In this document: positions 26,440 to 33,893 of the stretch, one piece after another
Layout of the letters: each line of letters starts with the position of its first letter
How positions within the stretch are numbered: the first letter of the stretch is position 1
Assembly (NCBI RefSeq): GCF_006968745.1
Contig: NZ_CP030118.1
Coordinates: 7,528,253-7,592,252, forward strand
DNA from: Brasilonema sennae CENA114
GTDB lineage: Bacteria; Cyanobacteriota; Cyanobacteriia; Cyanobacteriales; Nostocaceae
Length of the DNA stretch: 64,000 bases
Direction of reading: 5' to 3'
Program-made: the position numbers and the translations under genes
The notes under the pieces: generated by a model
What the model saw: only the letters and a program-made list of their open reading frames with translations
Database searches by the model: none
Told to the model about the DNA's origin: nothing

Positions 26440-26790
26440 GACAGCGCGAATGACGGCTTTCCCGACCTAGGCGACTGCGTAAGCGCAAAGCGCACGCGGC
26501 TTGGGCGTAAGCGCAAGCGCACGAATCGAGCGTTCGCGCAGCGTCTCCTACGGAGATACGCGTAAGCGTGTCCCTTTGGGACTTACGCGAAGCGTCTCCG
26601 TTCGGCCTCAAGCCGTGCCCGTATGCGCAAAGCGCACGCCCAGAGGGCGAACGCGCAGCGTGTCCCTTTGGGACTCAGGGCTCAGGAGATACCCGAAGGG
26701 ACTTTGTTTGTGTAGTAGCGAATTCCATTCGCCCAATTGTTTCCAAATTTCTCACGTTCGCGCAGCGTGCCCGTAGGGCTTATGATTTAG
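26440..26790. repeat. R1 mosaic repeat, GCGCAAGCGCACG-rich variant
   Basis: Contains GACCTAGGCGACTGCG, two GTAAGCGCAAGCGCAC-type modules, TTCGCGCAGCGTCTCC and GTGTCCCTTTGGGACT modules. The 101 bases 26591-26691 are identical to 33278-33378. Frames through it are artefacts. Confidence 0.75.
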
Positions 26791-26820
26791 GATTGCGCTA
26801 GGATAATTTTGTTGAAGGAA

Positions 26821-27045
26821 TTATGCAGCATATCTAAGAATCTCTACCTCTGCGCCCTTATTAACAGCTTCTTCTGCTCGTTTTAAAACTTCGTCAGTAA
26901 CAGATTCATTTAGATAATATTCGCCACAATTGTTACAAACCTCTGCTGGGACACCTTTAAGGATAACAATAGTATTATTTCGTTCTAATGTTACCGTTAC
27001 CCATCCTGGTTGAGTTTCACCGTGTTTACAAATAACGCATTGCAT
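26821..27045 (-). CDS. YgiT-type zinc-finger protein (MqsA-like antitoxin)
   Basis: A 74-residue protein with two CxxC pairs, CVIC near the N-terminus and CNNC at ~37-40, the zinc site of the MqsA/YgiT N-terminal domain. The segment VPAEVCNNCGEYYL is diagnostic. The helix-turn-helix half of long MqsA proteins is absent, as usual in the short type. It starts 5 nt after the DUF4258 gene and is its likely antitoxin. The pair sits inside 66-bp direct repeats. Confidence 0.85.
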   Translation of the reverse strand: MQCVICKHGETQPGWVTVTLERNNTIVILKGVPAEVCNNCGEYYLNESVTDEVLKRAEEAVNKGAEVEILRYAA

Positions 27046-27050
27046 AACCT

Positions 27051-27332
27051 TTATTTCCGCTTTCTAAAATTATCTGTCCAAAGATTAGGGTTAGGAATAT
27101 AAGCCGTTACTACATAGCCCGTATCATTAACTTCATCATATGAAAAAACAACGTGAATCGGTTGACCGTCAACAAAATCAAGAATGAGATAACTGGGGAA
27201 AGGAGTATCATCTGGTTTTTCTTCAATCACTTCTCCATAAGCAATCACTCTAATTACCTCTTGTTTACTAATTTGACGAAGAAACATTTGTTGGATTGCA
27301 TGACGCGAAAAAACCAAATTTTGACAATTCAC
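27051..27332 (-). CDS. DUF4258 protein, likely toxin
   Basis: A ~93-residue protein of the DUF4258 family, often encoded just before YgiT-type antitoxins. The motif LVFSRHAIQQMFLRQIS near the N-terminus and the C-terminal VVFSYDEVNDTGYVVTAYIPN are typical; the fold is thought to be RelE/MqsR-like, suggesting mRNA cleavage. The GTG at 27332 is chosen because homologues begin close to the LVFSRHA motif; a longer frame reaches 27368. Toxin-first order is common for this class. Flanked by 66-bp direct repeats. Confidence 0.78.
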   Translation of the reverse strand: MNCQNLVFSRHAIQQMFLRQISKQEVIRVIAYGEVIEEKPDDTPFPSYLILDFVDGQPIHVVFSYDEVNDTGYVVTAYIPNPNLWTDNFRKRK

Positions 27333-27504
27333 TACACTAAACCCACAACACCACAGCAGTTTTGGCAATAACGGTGATTTTCCACCACTATTGCTGTTGT
27401 TAAAGCTGATTACAAGTAAAGCAGAAATGGCGGTTAGTCAACAACTCACGAAGAGCTTTACGATAAAATTTAGACAAATCCTGTGCAAATAGCCACTTTC
27501 AGCT

Positions 27505-27570
27505 AACTGGTAGGGAAATCCGAATCCCTGCTATCGGGTAATCAATGCTGCAAACCACGAGCGATCGCCC
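27505..27570. repeat. 66-bp direct repeat, copy 2
   Basis: Identical to 26286-26351, 1,219 bp away. Between it and htpG are non-repetitive leader sequence and a CTGAGG/CCTCAG hairpin (27672-27690). Confidence 0.85.
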
Positions 27571-27726
27571 CCACAAACACAATACAATCCAATTGGTAAA
27601 ATCCCATATCCTTCCTTCAAAATGAGGATAGCTAACTACCTAGATTAGGCTTTGGGTAGTACACAGGTGTGCTGAGGGGTTTTGCCTCAGTTATTATTCA
27701 GATACTTGCATTGAAAATTACGAGTT

Positions 27727-29700
27727 ATGCTAGAACAAGGTACAATCAGTATTCATACTGAGAATATATTCCCGATTATCAAGAAGTCCCTTTACTCCGA
27801 TCATGAAATCTTCTTACGGGAACTCATTTCCAACGCTGTAGATGCTATCCAAAAGTTGAAGATGGTATCTCGCGCTGGGGAGTATTCTGGTGAAATCGGT
27901 GAACCGGAAATTCAAATCGCCATAGATAAAGACAAAAAGACTCTCTCGATTACCGATAATGGTATCGGAATGACTGCAGAGGAGGTAAAAAAATACATCA
28001 ACCAAGTCGCCTTCTCTAGTGCAGAGGAATTTATAAACAAGTACCAAGGCGGTTCAGAACAACCAATTATTGGTCACTTTGGTCTTGGTTTCTACTCCTC
28101 CTTCATGGTCGCACAAAAGGTAGAAATCGATACCTTGTCTTACAAAGAAGGAGCGCAAGCTGTTCACTGGAGTTGTGACGGTTCCCCATCTTTCATTCTG
28201 GAAGATTCAGCTCGTACAACTATCGGTACGACGATTACTCTGACTTTGCAAGAGGAAGAACAGGAGTATTCAGAATCCGCACGCATAAAGACGCTGATTA
28301 AAACATACTGCGATTTCATGCCAGTCGCCATTAAGATGGATGGCGAAGTATTAAATAAGCAAAGGGCTGTCTGGCGGGAAACTCCTAGTAGCCTGAGTCA
28401 AGAGGATTATTTAGAATTTTACCGCTACCAGTATCCTTTCCAAGAAGAGCCGTTGCTTTGGGTGCATCTGAATACTGACTACCCGTTCATCATCAACGGG
28501 ATTCTGTATTTCCCCAAAATGAAGCCGGATGTTGATGTTACCAAAGGGCAAATCAAACTTTTCTGCAACCAAGTTTATGTCAGCGATCATTGTGAAGAAA
28601 TTATCCCACAATTTCTTCTACCCATGCGGGGTGTGATTGATAGCGCGGATATTCCGCTGAACGTGTCGCGGAGTGCTTTGCAAACTGATCGCACTGTGCG
28701 CAAAATTGGTGATTACATTGCCAAGAAAGTGGGCGATCGCCTCAAAGAACTTTACCGCGACAACCGCGAACAATACATCAATACTTGGAAAGACTTAGGT
28801 ACTTTCGTAAAATTTGGCGTTCTCAACGACGAGAAATTCAAAAAACAAGTCGAAGATATCATCGTCTTTCGCAGCACCTATCAACCAACCACTCAGCCGT
28901 CAACGGCTACCCCAGCAGTTGAGGTACAATCTCAAGAGGGAGATGTTTGGCAAGATGTTGCTTCTGCAGACACTCCAAAATTGCCGTACACAACTCTCAA
29001 AGAATACCTAGAACGCAACAAAGAACGTCACGAAAACCGCGTCTTCTACGCCACCGATGAAGCAGTCCAAACCCCATACATAGAACTGCACAAAAATCAA
29101 GGTTTGGAAGTTCTGTTTATGGACTCCTTTATCGACACCCACTTCATTAACTTCTTGGAGAGGGAATATCAGGATGTTAAATTTACACGGGTAGACTCCG
29201 ATTTAGATAGCACCCTGCTGGATCAAGACAAAGCTGGGGAAATTGTTGATCCCAAGACGAATAAAACCAAAAGTGAGGTGATCAAAGAGCTGTTTGAGAA
29301 AGCGCTCAACAAACCCAAGCTGAATATTCGTACCGAAGCTTTAAAAGCAGACGATCCACAAGGAACGCCACCAGCAATGGTGCTTTTGCCAGAATTTTTG
29401 CGCCGCATGCGGGAAATGAGCGCTTTAATGCAGCAGCAAGCAGCAGATTTTCCCGAAGATCACGTGTTCTTAGTCAATACTGCTCACCCATTGATTCAAA
29501 ATTTAGCGAATCTGAGTCAAGGTAGTATTATTCAAGATGATGTTCACTCACCTAACGGACAGCTAGTGAACTTAGTTTGCCAACATGTATATGATTTGGC
29601 ACTGATGTCTCAAAAAGGTTTTGACGCTGAAGGAATGAAATCTTTCGTTGAGCGTTCCAATGAGGTGCTTACCAAGCTAACGCAAGAAGCCACAAAGTAG
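27727..29700 (+). CDS. htpG: Molecular chaperone HtpG (Hsp90)
   Basis: A 657-residue bacterial Hsp90, an ATP-driven homodimeric chaperone important in heat and light stress in cyanobacteria. The N-terminal GHKL ATPase domain shows LRELISNAVDAIQKL (catalytic Glu/Asn), DNGIGM and GHFGLGFYSSFMVA. The middle domain has the catalytic Arg region in DIPLNVSRSALQ. The C-terminal ~150 residues are the dimerisation domain. Length is normal. No CIRCE operator is seen upstream, only a small GC hairpin 40 nt before the start. Isolated gene. Confidence 0.97.
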   Translation: MLEQGTISIHTENIFPIIKKSLYSDHEIFLRELISNAVDAIQKLKMVSRAGEYSGEIGEPEIQIAIDKDKKTLSITDNGIGMTAEEVKKYINQVAFSSAEEFINKYQGGSEQPIIGHFGLGFYSSFMVAQKVEIDTLSYKEGAQAVHWSCDGSPSFILEDSARTTIGTTITLTLQEEEQEYSESARIKTLIKTYCDFMPVAIKMDGEVLNKQRAVWRETPSSLSQEDYLEFYRYQYPFQEEPLLWVHLNTDYPFIINGILYFPKMKPDVDVTKGQIKLFCNQVYVSDHCEEIIPQFLLPMRGVIDSADIPLNVSRSALQTDRTVRKIGDYIAKKVGDRLKELYRDNREQYINTWKDLGTFVKFGVLNDEKFKKQVEDIIVFRSTYQPTTQPSTATPAVEVQSQEGDVWQDVASADTPKLPYTTLKEYLERNKERHENRVFYATDEAVQTPYIELHKNQGLEVLFMDSFIDTHFINFLEREYQDVKFTRVDSDLDSTLLDQDKAGEIVDPKTNKTKSEVIKELFEKALNKPKLNIRTEALKADDPQGTPPAMVLLPEFLRRMREMSALMQQQAADFPEDHVFLVNTAHPLIQNLANLSQGSIIQDDVHSPNGQLVNLVCQHVYDLALMSQKGFDAEGMKSFVERSNEVLTKLTQEATK

Positions 29701-29728
29701 TTTGACAGCAGCTTATCTCTGGTGTCTC

Positions 29729-29800
29729 TCGTTCCCTGGCTTTGCCGGGGAATGTATACAGTGAGGCTCTGCCTCATCATAACAGGAGCCAGAGCCACCT
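29729..29800. repeat. Double-hairpin repeat after htpG
   Basis: Contains TCCCTGGCTTTGCCGGGGAA and GTGAGGCTCTGCCTCAT hairpins, a layout common in Nostocales intergenic repeats (CCCnGGCTnTGCCnGGGAA ... GAGGCTCTGCCTC). It lies 30 nt past the htpG stop and could act as its 3' structure. Confidence 0.5.
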
Positions 29801-29872
29801 AATAATGCGTTATATCATGTTCGGATGAACACTTATAAAAAACGAAGAACTTCCCCCCTCTCCTTAATAAGG

Positions 29873-30416
29873 AGAGCCAGTGCGTTGGGGAGGACAGTGC
29901 TGTGGGCGGGTTTCCCGACAGTCGCGCACCTGTCCGTTGAGCCAGTACTTGATGAGGGTTTCCCGACCTAGGTATCTGGTGAGACAGCGCTGCAGGAGGT
30001 GAGACCAGTGCTGCGGGAGGGTCTCCCGACAGCCAGGCATCTGGCGAACCCGAAGGGGTCTCCCGACAGCCAGGCATCTGGCGAACCCGAAGGGGTCTCC
30101 CGACCTAGGCGACTGCGTAAGCGCAAGCGCACGCGGCTTGGGCGTAAGCGCAAGCGCACGAATCGAGCGTTCGCGCAGCGTCTCCTACGGAGATACGCGT
30201 AAGCGTGTCCCTTTGGGACTTACAAAGTAGCGTCTCCGCAGGAGATACCCGATAGCCGTAAGGCGTGGCCGTTCCCACTAGGGCGTTCGGGTTTCCCGAC
30301 TTGTAGACGCCGGAGGCGGTGAGACAGCGCTGCAGGAGGGTTTCCCTCCGTAGGCGACTGCGAACCCGAAGGGCTTCCCGCTTTCTTAGCACCTGGCGTG
30401 AGGGGCGGGGAGTGAG
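29873..30416. repeat. Large R1 mosaic repeat block
   Basis: About 540 bp of R1 modules: several GAGACAGCGCTGCAGGAGG, two successive units containing CAGGCATCTGGCGAACCCG, GACCTAGGCGACTGCG, then the GTAAGCGCAAGCGCACG arm shared with 50958-51080. All long frames across it (both strands) are repeat-derived. Confidence 0.75.
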
Positions 30417-30548
30417 GTCTTCTTTATTGTAAGTAATCAAACGAACTTGATATTATCAGGCTGAGCCTGACAACGAGGCTAAGCGTGACAACGAGAAGAA
30501 GACATATAATGGGACATTGTGCTAAAGAAAAAATAGGAGTTTCTGACA

Positions 30549-30785
30549 ATGTCTCGTCGCTGTGAATTAACAGGTAAAAAGGCAAATAACGCCTTTGCTG
30601 TCTCCCACTCCCACCGTCGTACCAAGCGCCTTCAGCAAGTTAACCTGCAAAACAAGCGTATTTGGTGGGAAGGCGGAAAACGTTGGATCAGAATGCGCTT
30701 ATCTACCAAAGCAATCAAAACCCTAGAAGTTAAAGGGTTGGAAGCAATGGCGAAAGAAGCTGGTATTAACTTGAATCATTATTAA
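30549..30785 (+). CDS. rpmB: 50S ribosomal protein L28
   Basis: A 78-residue basic ribosomal protein with the L28 signature: CELTGKKANNAFAVSHS at the N-terminus and RMRLSTKAIKTLEVKGLE in the second half. It lacks zinc cysteines beyond the first CELTGK, the usual cyanobacterial form. A GGAGTTTCTGACA leader precedes the ATG. A strong bidirectional terminator follows 80 nt downstream. Confidence 0.97.
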   Translation: MSRRCELTGKKANNAFAVSHSHRRTKRLQQVNLQNKRIWWEGGKRWIRMRLSTKAIKTLEVKGLEAMAKEAGINLNHY

Positions 30786-30866
30786 GAGTGTGACATCACC
30801 GAAACCTCTTTCTTACTAGGAAAGGGGCTGACAACAGCAGACTTCTCATCAGAAGATGATAAAAAT

Positions 30867-30895
30867 CCACCTACACACGCCGTAGGTGGGGTTTT
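30867..30895. terminator. Bidirectional intrinsic terminator
   Basis: An 8-bp perfect stem CCACCTAC / GTAGGTGG with a 7-nt loop. On the plus strand GGTTTT follows it, and on the minus strand ATTTTTA follows. It lies between convergent rpmB and the 30933 gene and can serve both. Confidence 0.75.
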
Positions 30896-30932
30896 GTGCA
30901 TACCATTGGTTAAGAAAATGACCGATTTTATA

Positions 30933-31487
30933 TTAACCGTGCAATGTGCTTCGTAGCTCGTATTCAGTCCCTTTCCTAATGAGTCTCTGCGTCGCAGGGA
31001 GCGCTTTAAGTCCTAAATAATGACCTTTGCTTCTAAGCATTTGGTCAATTTCATCGCGCTTTTCTAGGTACTGCTGTTCAAGTTCGATAAATGGCTCTAA
31101 AGCCTGTCTTATCTCATTGGTATTTTGTAGTAATTGCAGATGCTGATTTAAATCTTGTATCCGCTTTTGTAGCGGAGGTATCTTTATTTCTACATCTACA
31201 AGCATTGCTTGATATTTCGATAAATTGAAATTGAGTAGTGATATAGATTTTTCAAGTTCCAGACACTTTCTGGCGCGTTCATCGATATCACCAAATATAT
31301 CATATTCGACTTTGCGGAGTTTTTCTTTTCTTTCACTGATATCCAGTCGTATACTTGCTATAGTCCTTTCAATTTGGCTTTTCTGGGCTTCTAGTTCATT
31401 AAGTGTTTCGTGCATATTTTCTAAATTCATAACCGCCTGTTCGTGATTTTCTATCTGATATATCTCTTTTTCGACTATGAGAAACAT
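30933..31487 (-). CDS. Coiled-coil protein of unknown function
   Basis: A 184-residue, largely alpha-helical protein. Heptad-like patterns run from about residue 15 to 150 (MHETLNELEAQKSQIERTIASI, KCLELEKSISLLNFNLSKY, KRIQDLNQHLQLLQ), followed by a basic C-terminus (LPATQRLIRKGTEYEL). No signal peptide, membrane segment or catalytic motif. Two further small minus-strand genes of similar style lie upstream (to 32845). The function is unknown; a structural or scaffolding role is possible. Confidence 0.6.
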   Translation of the reverse strand: MFLIVEKEIYQIENHEQAVMNLENMHETLNELEAQKSQIERTIASIRLDISERKEKLRKVEYDIFGDIDERARKCLELEKSISLLNFNLSKYQAMLVDVEIKIPPLQKRIQDLNQHLQLLQNTNEIRQALEPFIELEQQYLEKRDEIDQMLRSKGHYLGLKALPATQRLIRKGTEYELRSTLHG

Positions 31488-31529
31488 AAATATTTTCTAA
31501 CTCCTAAGCATGGGAAATTTTACATTAAC

Positions 31530-31618
31530 AGGGCTTACGCACGAACAACGTAACCATAGTCCGCAGCGACCTTTGGAAAGCGAACGCAACCCATTGTTTT
31601 TAGTAGTGCGTAAGTCCT
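31530..31618. repeat. 89-bp MITE-like element (AGGGCTTACGCAC ends)
   Basis: The ends AGGGCTTACGCAC and GTGCGTAAGTCCT pair at 12 of 13 positions. GGACTTACGCA-like ends are typical of cyanobacterial insertion sequences and their deletion derivatives. No coding capacity inside. Confidence 0.6.
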
Positions 31619-31844
31619 AATAAATATATGTGCTAACAGTACAAAAGCACTATAAAAGTAGTGATTGATTCTTTATTCTGTTATTTCATGTTCACGGATA
31701 ATCTCTACAAATTACCGTTCAGATTTAGAATTCCCTGATTGGTAACTCAGGTAGTGGCAGTACCGGGATTTTAATTAACGTTCAAGTCTTTATTCCAGGT
31801 TGATTTGAGCGCACCCCCCTTCGGGCGATCTGCCCTTGGCAGCA

Positions 31845-31912
31845 GCGTTTGCGCAGCGCCAAAGTCTGCCGGGGGGATACTCCCCCCGGCGAGCTTTGCC
31901 CCTTAGGGGCTA
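31845..31912 (+). repeat. Hairpin repeat CCGGGGGG-n-CCCCCCGG, copy B
   Basis: Same 68-bp unit as 14047-14114 apart from the loop (GATAC instead of AGTAT). The gap 31488-31966 contains only this copy, the MITE-like element at 31530 and unassigned sequence. Confidence 0.7.
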
Positions 31913-31966
31913 GCTATCGCCGGTATGGTAGAAAGAAGCGATCGCTCAGTGCGCGCGTCACCCTAG

Positions 31967-32299
31967 TTACCACACAAAAGTACACTCACAAGAACTATCT
32001 CCAAAATCGAACAATTGAGCTGGCGGACTAACGTCCGCCAGCTCAATTGCTTTCGGCTTTTGTGTGTGGCTAAAATTCTGCTCACGGAGCTTGAATGAAG
32101 CTTGAGAACCAATAAATTTAGTTCCCAGTTCCATGAACTGAGCTTTCAACTCTCTAGATTTCGCGCGAATTTCACTCGATTGCTTTCTCAGGATTTGAGA
32201 TTTCGCCCGAATTTCACGAGCTTGCTTTATCACCGCTGCGCTTTGAATTTGATATGCCTGATTATTAATTAACATACAATTGTCTGGAGCGCTTATCAA
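31967..32299 (-). CDS. Short helical protein with repeated KS/RAKS segments
   Basis: A 110-residue frame with short helical repeats (REIRAKSQILRKQSSEIRAKSRELKAQFMEL, residues ~28-58). The C-terminal part (from about residue 84) is encoded across a 38-bp perfect palindrome, so the last ~27 residues probably replaced the original end. No known family. A short Met-rich start (MISAPDNCMLINNQAYQIQ) leaves the true start uncertain. Confidence 0.4.
   Translation of the reverse strand: MISAPDNCMLINNQAYQIQSAAVIKQAREIRAKSQILRKQSSEIRAKSRELKAQFMELGTKFIGSQASFKLREQNFSHTQKPKAIELADVSPPAQLFDFGDSSCECTFVW
32012..32049. repeat. 17-bp perfect palindrome inside a coding frame
   Basis: CAATTGAGCTGGCGGAC / GTCCGCCAGCTCAATTG with a TAAC loop. 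It lies in the 3' end of the 31967-32299 frame and forms a very stable stem-loop without a T-run. Confidence 0.8.
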
Positions 32300-32320
32300 A
32301 AGTTTTGGATAATTTGATTT

Positions 32321-32845
32321 TTATTTATGCTCTAACTCTTGTGGTTCGACAGTCGAATTATAGATAGCACTAAGGAGTGTTGCGAAAGTTTCAGCAATTA
32401 TCGGCTTTTTACTGACCAAAATTTCTTTAACTAATACTATCGCCGAATTAAGTGTTAGGCACGGTGAATTAAGTGCAATTAACAAATCCTCGTTTGTTTG
32501 ATCCAACTCTTGCTGTATCTCTTGCTGTTCTAAGTGTTTGTGGTACAGCAGTTGCTTGAAAGTTTCTACTTGCTCGCACAATAGCTCTACTGTCTCTTCC
32601 ATTTCTGGTCTTTCATTATAGTTAAGCTCAAGGGATGTTTTTATCAGACTATCTTTGTGTTTAGTATTTTCGCTTTGCTCACCTATCTGAGCAGATTGAC
32701 TGATTCGGGTGACAATTTTTTCTATAAGTTCTATAGTATCGGATAATACGCTCAGACCCAGAATGTTGTCATTTTCGCTATTATTCACAGCTGACTGTAA
32801 ATCTTCTAGGAATCTTGACTTGGAATCGTCGTTTAAAGAGTCCAT
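32321..32845 (-). CDS. Acidic helical protein of unknown function
   Basis: A 174-residue acidic protein. The N-terminal third has the pattern SRFLEDLQSAVNNSENDNILG, the middle is a probable coiled-coil (VELLCEQVETFKQLLYHKHLEQQEIQQELDQ split over ~95-125), and the C-terminal 50 residues are more hydrophobic (NSAIVLVKEILVSKKPIIAET). No family recognised. The ATG at 32845 is preferred to a TTG five codons upstream. It is the first of three small minus-strand genes and may share a promoter with the next. Confidence 0.5.
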   Translation of the reverse strand: MDSLNDDSKSRFLEDLQSAVNNSENDNILGLSVLSDTIELIEKIVTRISQSAQIGEQSENTKHKDSLIKTSLELNYNERPEMEETVELLCEQVETFKQLLYHKHLEQQEIQQELDQTNEDLLIALNSPCLTLNSAIVLVKEILVSKKPIIAETFATLLSAIYNSTVEPQELEHK

Positions 32846-33014
32846 ACAGTGTGGTAGCAAGCTTATTTAGTTATTTTAGCCAAAACATAAGCTGAGCATA
32901 GCGCTTCTGACTTGCATAAAATACACGCCTGCGGTAGGGGCAAAGGCTAGCCCTAACGTGTCAACACGTTCAAGCCTTGATTCGGTGTTGATTTAACCCG
33001 TGCACTTGTATGGG

Positions 33015-33094
33015 TATTCTAATTCTGGATTGATAGTAAATCGTGTAAGTCGTCCTTGAGCACTGGGGTTTATCCGTACCCAGTGCTTTTTTTT
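33015..33094 (+). ncRNA. Candidate small RNA, tandem unit 1
   Basis: The unit begins at a shared GGGTATTCTAATT box and ends ~80 nt later in a strong terminator. A second unit with the same box and a similar stem (GAGCACTGG versus AAGCACTGG) starts ~105 nt downstream. Tandem short units, each with a terminator, recall the organisation of NsiR1 in heterocystous cyanobacteria, but identity to NsiR1 is not claimed. Confidence 0.4.
33060..33094 (+). terminator. Intrinsic terminator of tandem unit 1
   Basis: Stem GCACTGGG / CCCAGTGC, 11-nt loop, followed by eight Ts. One of the clearest terminators in the window. Confidence 0.85.
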
Positions 33095-33117
33095 CTCCAA
33101 TTCTAATTATATTTTCC

Positions 33118-33187
33118 TGGGTATTCTAATTTTGAGTAAGAGTTGTTGCCTTTAAGCACTGGAGATCAGGGATACTCCAGTGTTTTT
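33118..33187 (+). ncRNA. Candidate small RNA, tandem unit 2
   Basis: Begins with CCTGGGTATTCTAATTTTGAG, the same box as unit 1, and ends in a terminator with the same CACTGG core. The middle is diverged from unit 1, so paired duplication followed by drift is likely. Confidence 0.38.
33157..33187 (+). terminator. Intrinsic terminator of tandem unit 2
   Basis: Stem CACTGGAG / CTCCAGTG, 10-nt loop, followed by TTTTTC. Confidence 0.75.
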
Positions 33188-33224
33188 CTAATTTTTGTTA
33201 TCTTACCAGGCAACAGGCAACGCC

Positions 33225-33405
33225 AAGGTGAGCGTCAGCGGCTCGACTGAGCGGAAGCTGAGCGGCGTCGTTCGCGTAGCGTCTCCGTTCGGCCTCAAGC
33301 CGTGCCCGTATGCGCAAAGCGCACGCCCAGAGGGCGAACGCGCAGCGTGTCCCTTTGGGACTCAGGGCTCAGGAGATAGCTTCGCCGAACGTCCGAACGG
33401 GAATA
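33225..33405. repeat. R1-type mosaic repeat
   Basis: Contains the 101-bp block identical to 26591-26691, from AGCGTCTCCGTTCGGCCTC to GGGCTCAGGAGATA. The 99-residue frame through it is not a gene. Confidence 0.75.
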
Positions 33406-33460
33406 GGGAAAAAGGTGTTTCTTTTATTCATTGCGGGCGTGTAATCGCGCCCCTTGGGCG

Positions 33461-33640
33461 CTCATATCTTGCACTCCTGCCAACAACCGCCTAGGGTTTA
33501 AACCCCAGTCTGATAGTAAAAGTCGTCTAAAGACGACTGCATAAGCCTTTGAGTCTACTTTAGTAGACTTGGACTGTGAGCCTCGGAATTGATTCCGAGG
33601 CGGACGAGGTTGGGTTCTTGAGCATGGTGCAAAATCTCAG
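33461..33640. repeat. MITE-like element, CTGAGATCTTGCA family, copy 2
   Basis: The left end CATATCTTGCAC and right end GTGCAAAATCTCAG are degenerate forms of the copy-1 ends. The hairpins GGGTTTAAACCCC, GTCGTCTAAAGACGAC, GTCTACTTTAGTAGAC and CCTCGGAATTGATTCCGAGG occur in the same order as at 8221-8412. Confidence 0.65.
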
Positions 33641-33802
33641 TTACCGGGGATTTGTCTCAATTGCAAGCTTCCTGAGAAATCGTATAAGTAATCATTTTTG
33701 CGAGATTGGTATGTTTTCTCTAAAAGTGGGTAATATAAGCTTGCTTTCATAGTATTTTTACAAAGTTACCTGAAGTTGAAATACTGGTTTAGAGGTATTT
33801 AG

Positions 33803-33893
33803 AACCGCAGATGTAGACGCCCTCTGGGCGAGTTTCCGCAGAGTATGCAGATAAATTATCTGTGTGCAAAGTTCGTGCATCTGCGGTTTTTTT
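33803..33893 (+). promoter_or_regulatory. Long-range inverted repeat with T7 tail before hpsA
   Basis: AACCGCAGATG (33803) pairs perfectly with CATCTGCGGTT (33878). Seven Ts follow and abut the ATG at 33894. The 64-nt loop could fold internally. As a transcript this looks like a terminator or attenuator at the gene's very start, or a repeat insertion between promoter and gene. Confidence 0.4.

Noticed and set aside
27571..27726. CIRCE or other heat-shock operator before htpG
   Set aside because: No TTAGCACTC-N9-GAGTGCTAA palindrome was found; only a small GC hairpin.
29799..30440. Several frames of 60-111 codons on both strands
   Set aside because: All are translations of the R1 mosaic; the same peptides recur wherever the repeat occurs.
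33015..33187. Identification of the tandem units as NsiR1
   Set aside because: The organisation is similar but hetF is absent and I could not compare sequences; left as an analogy.
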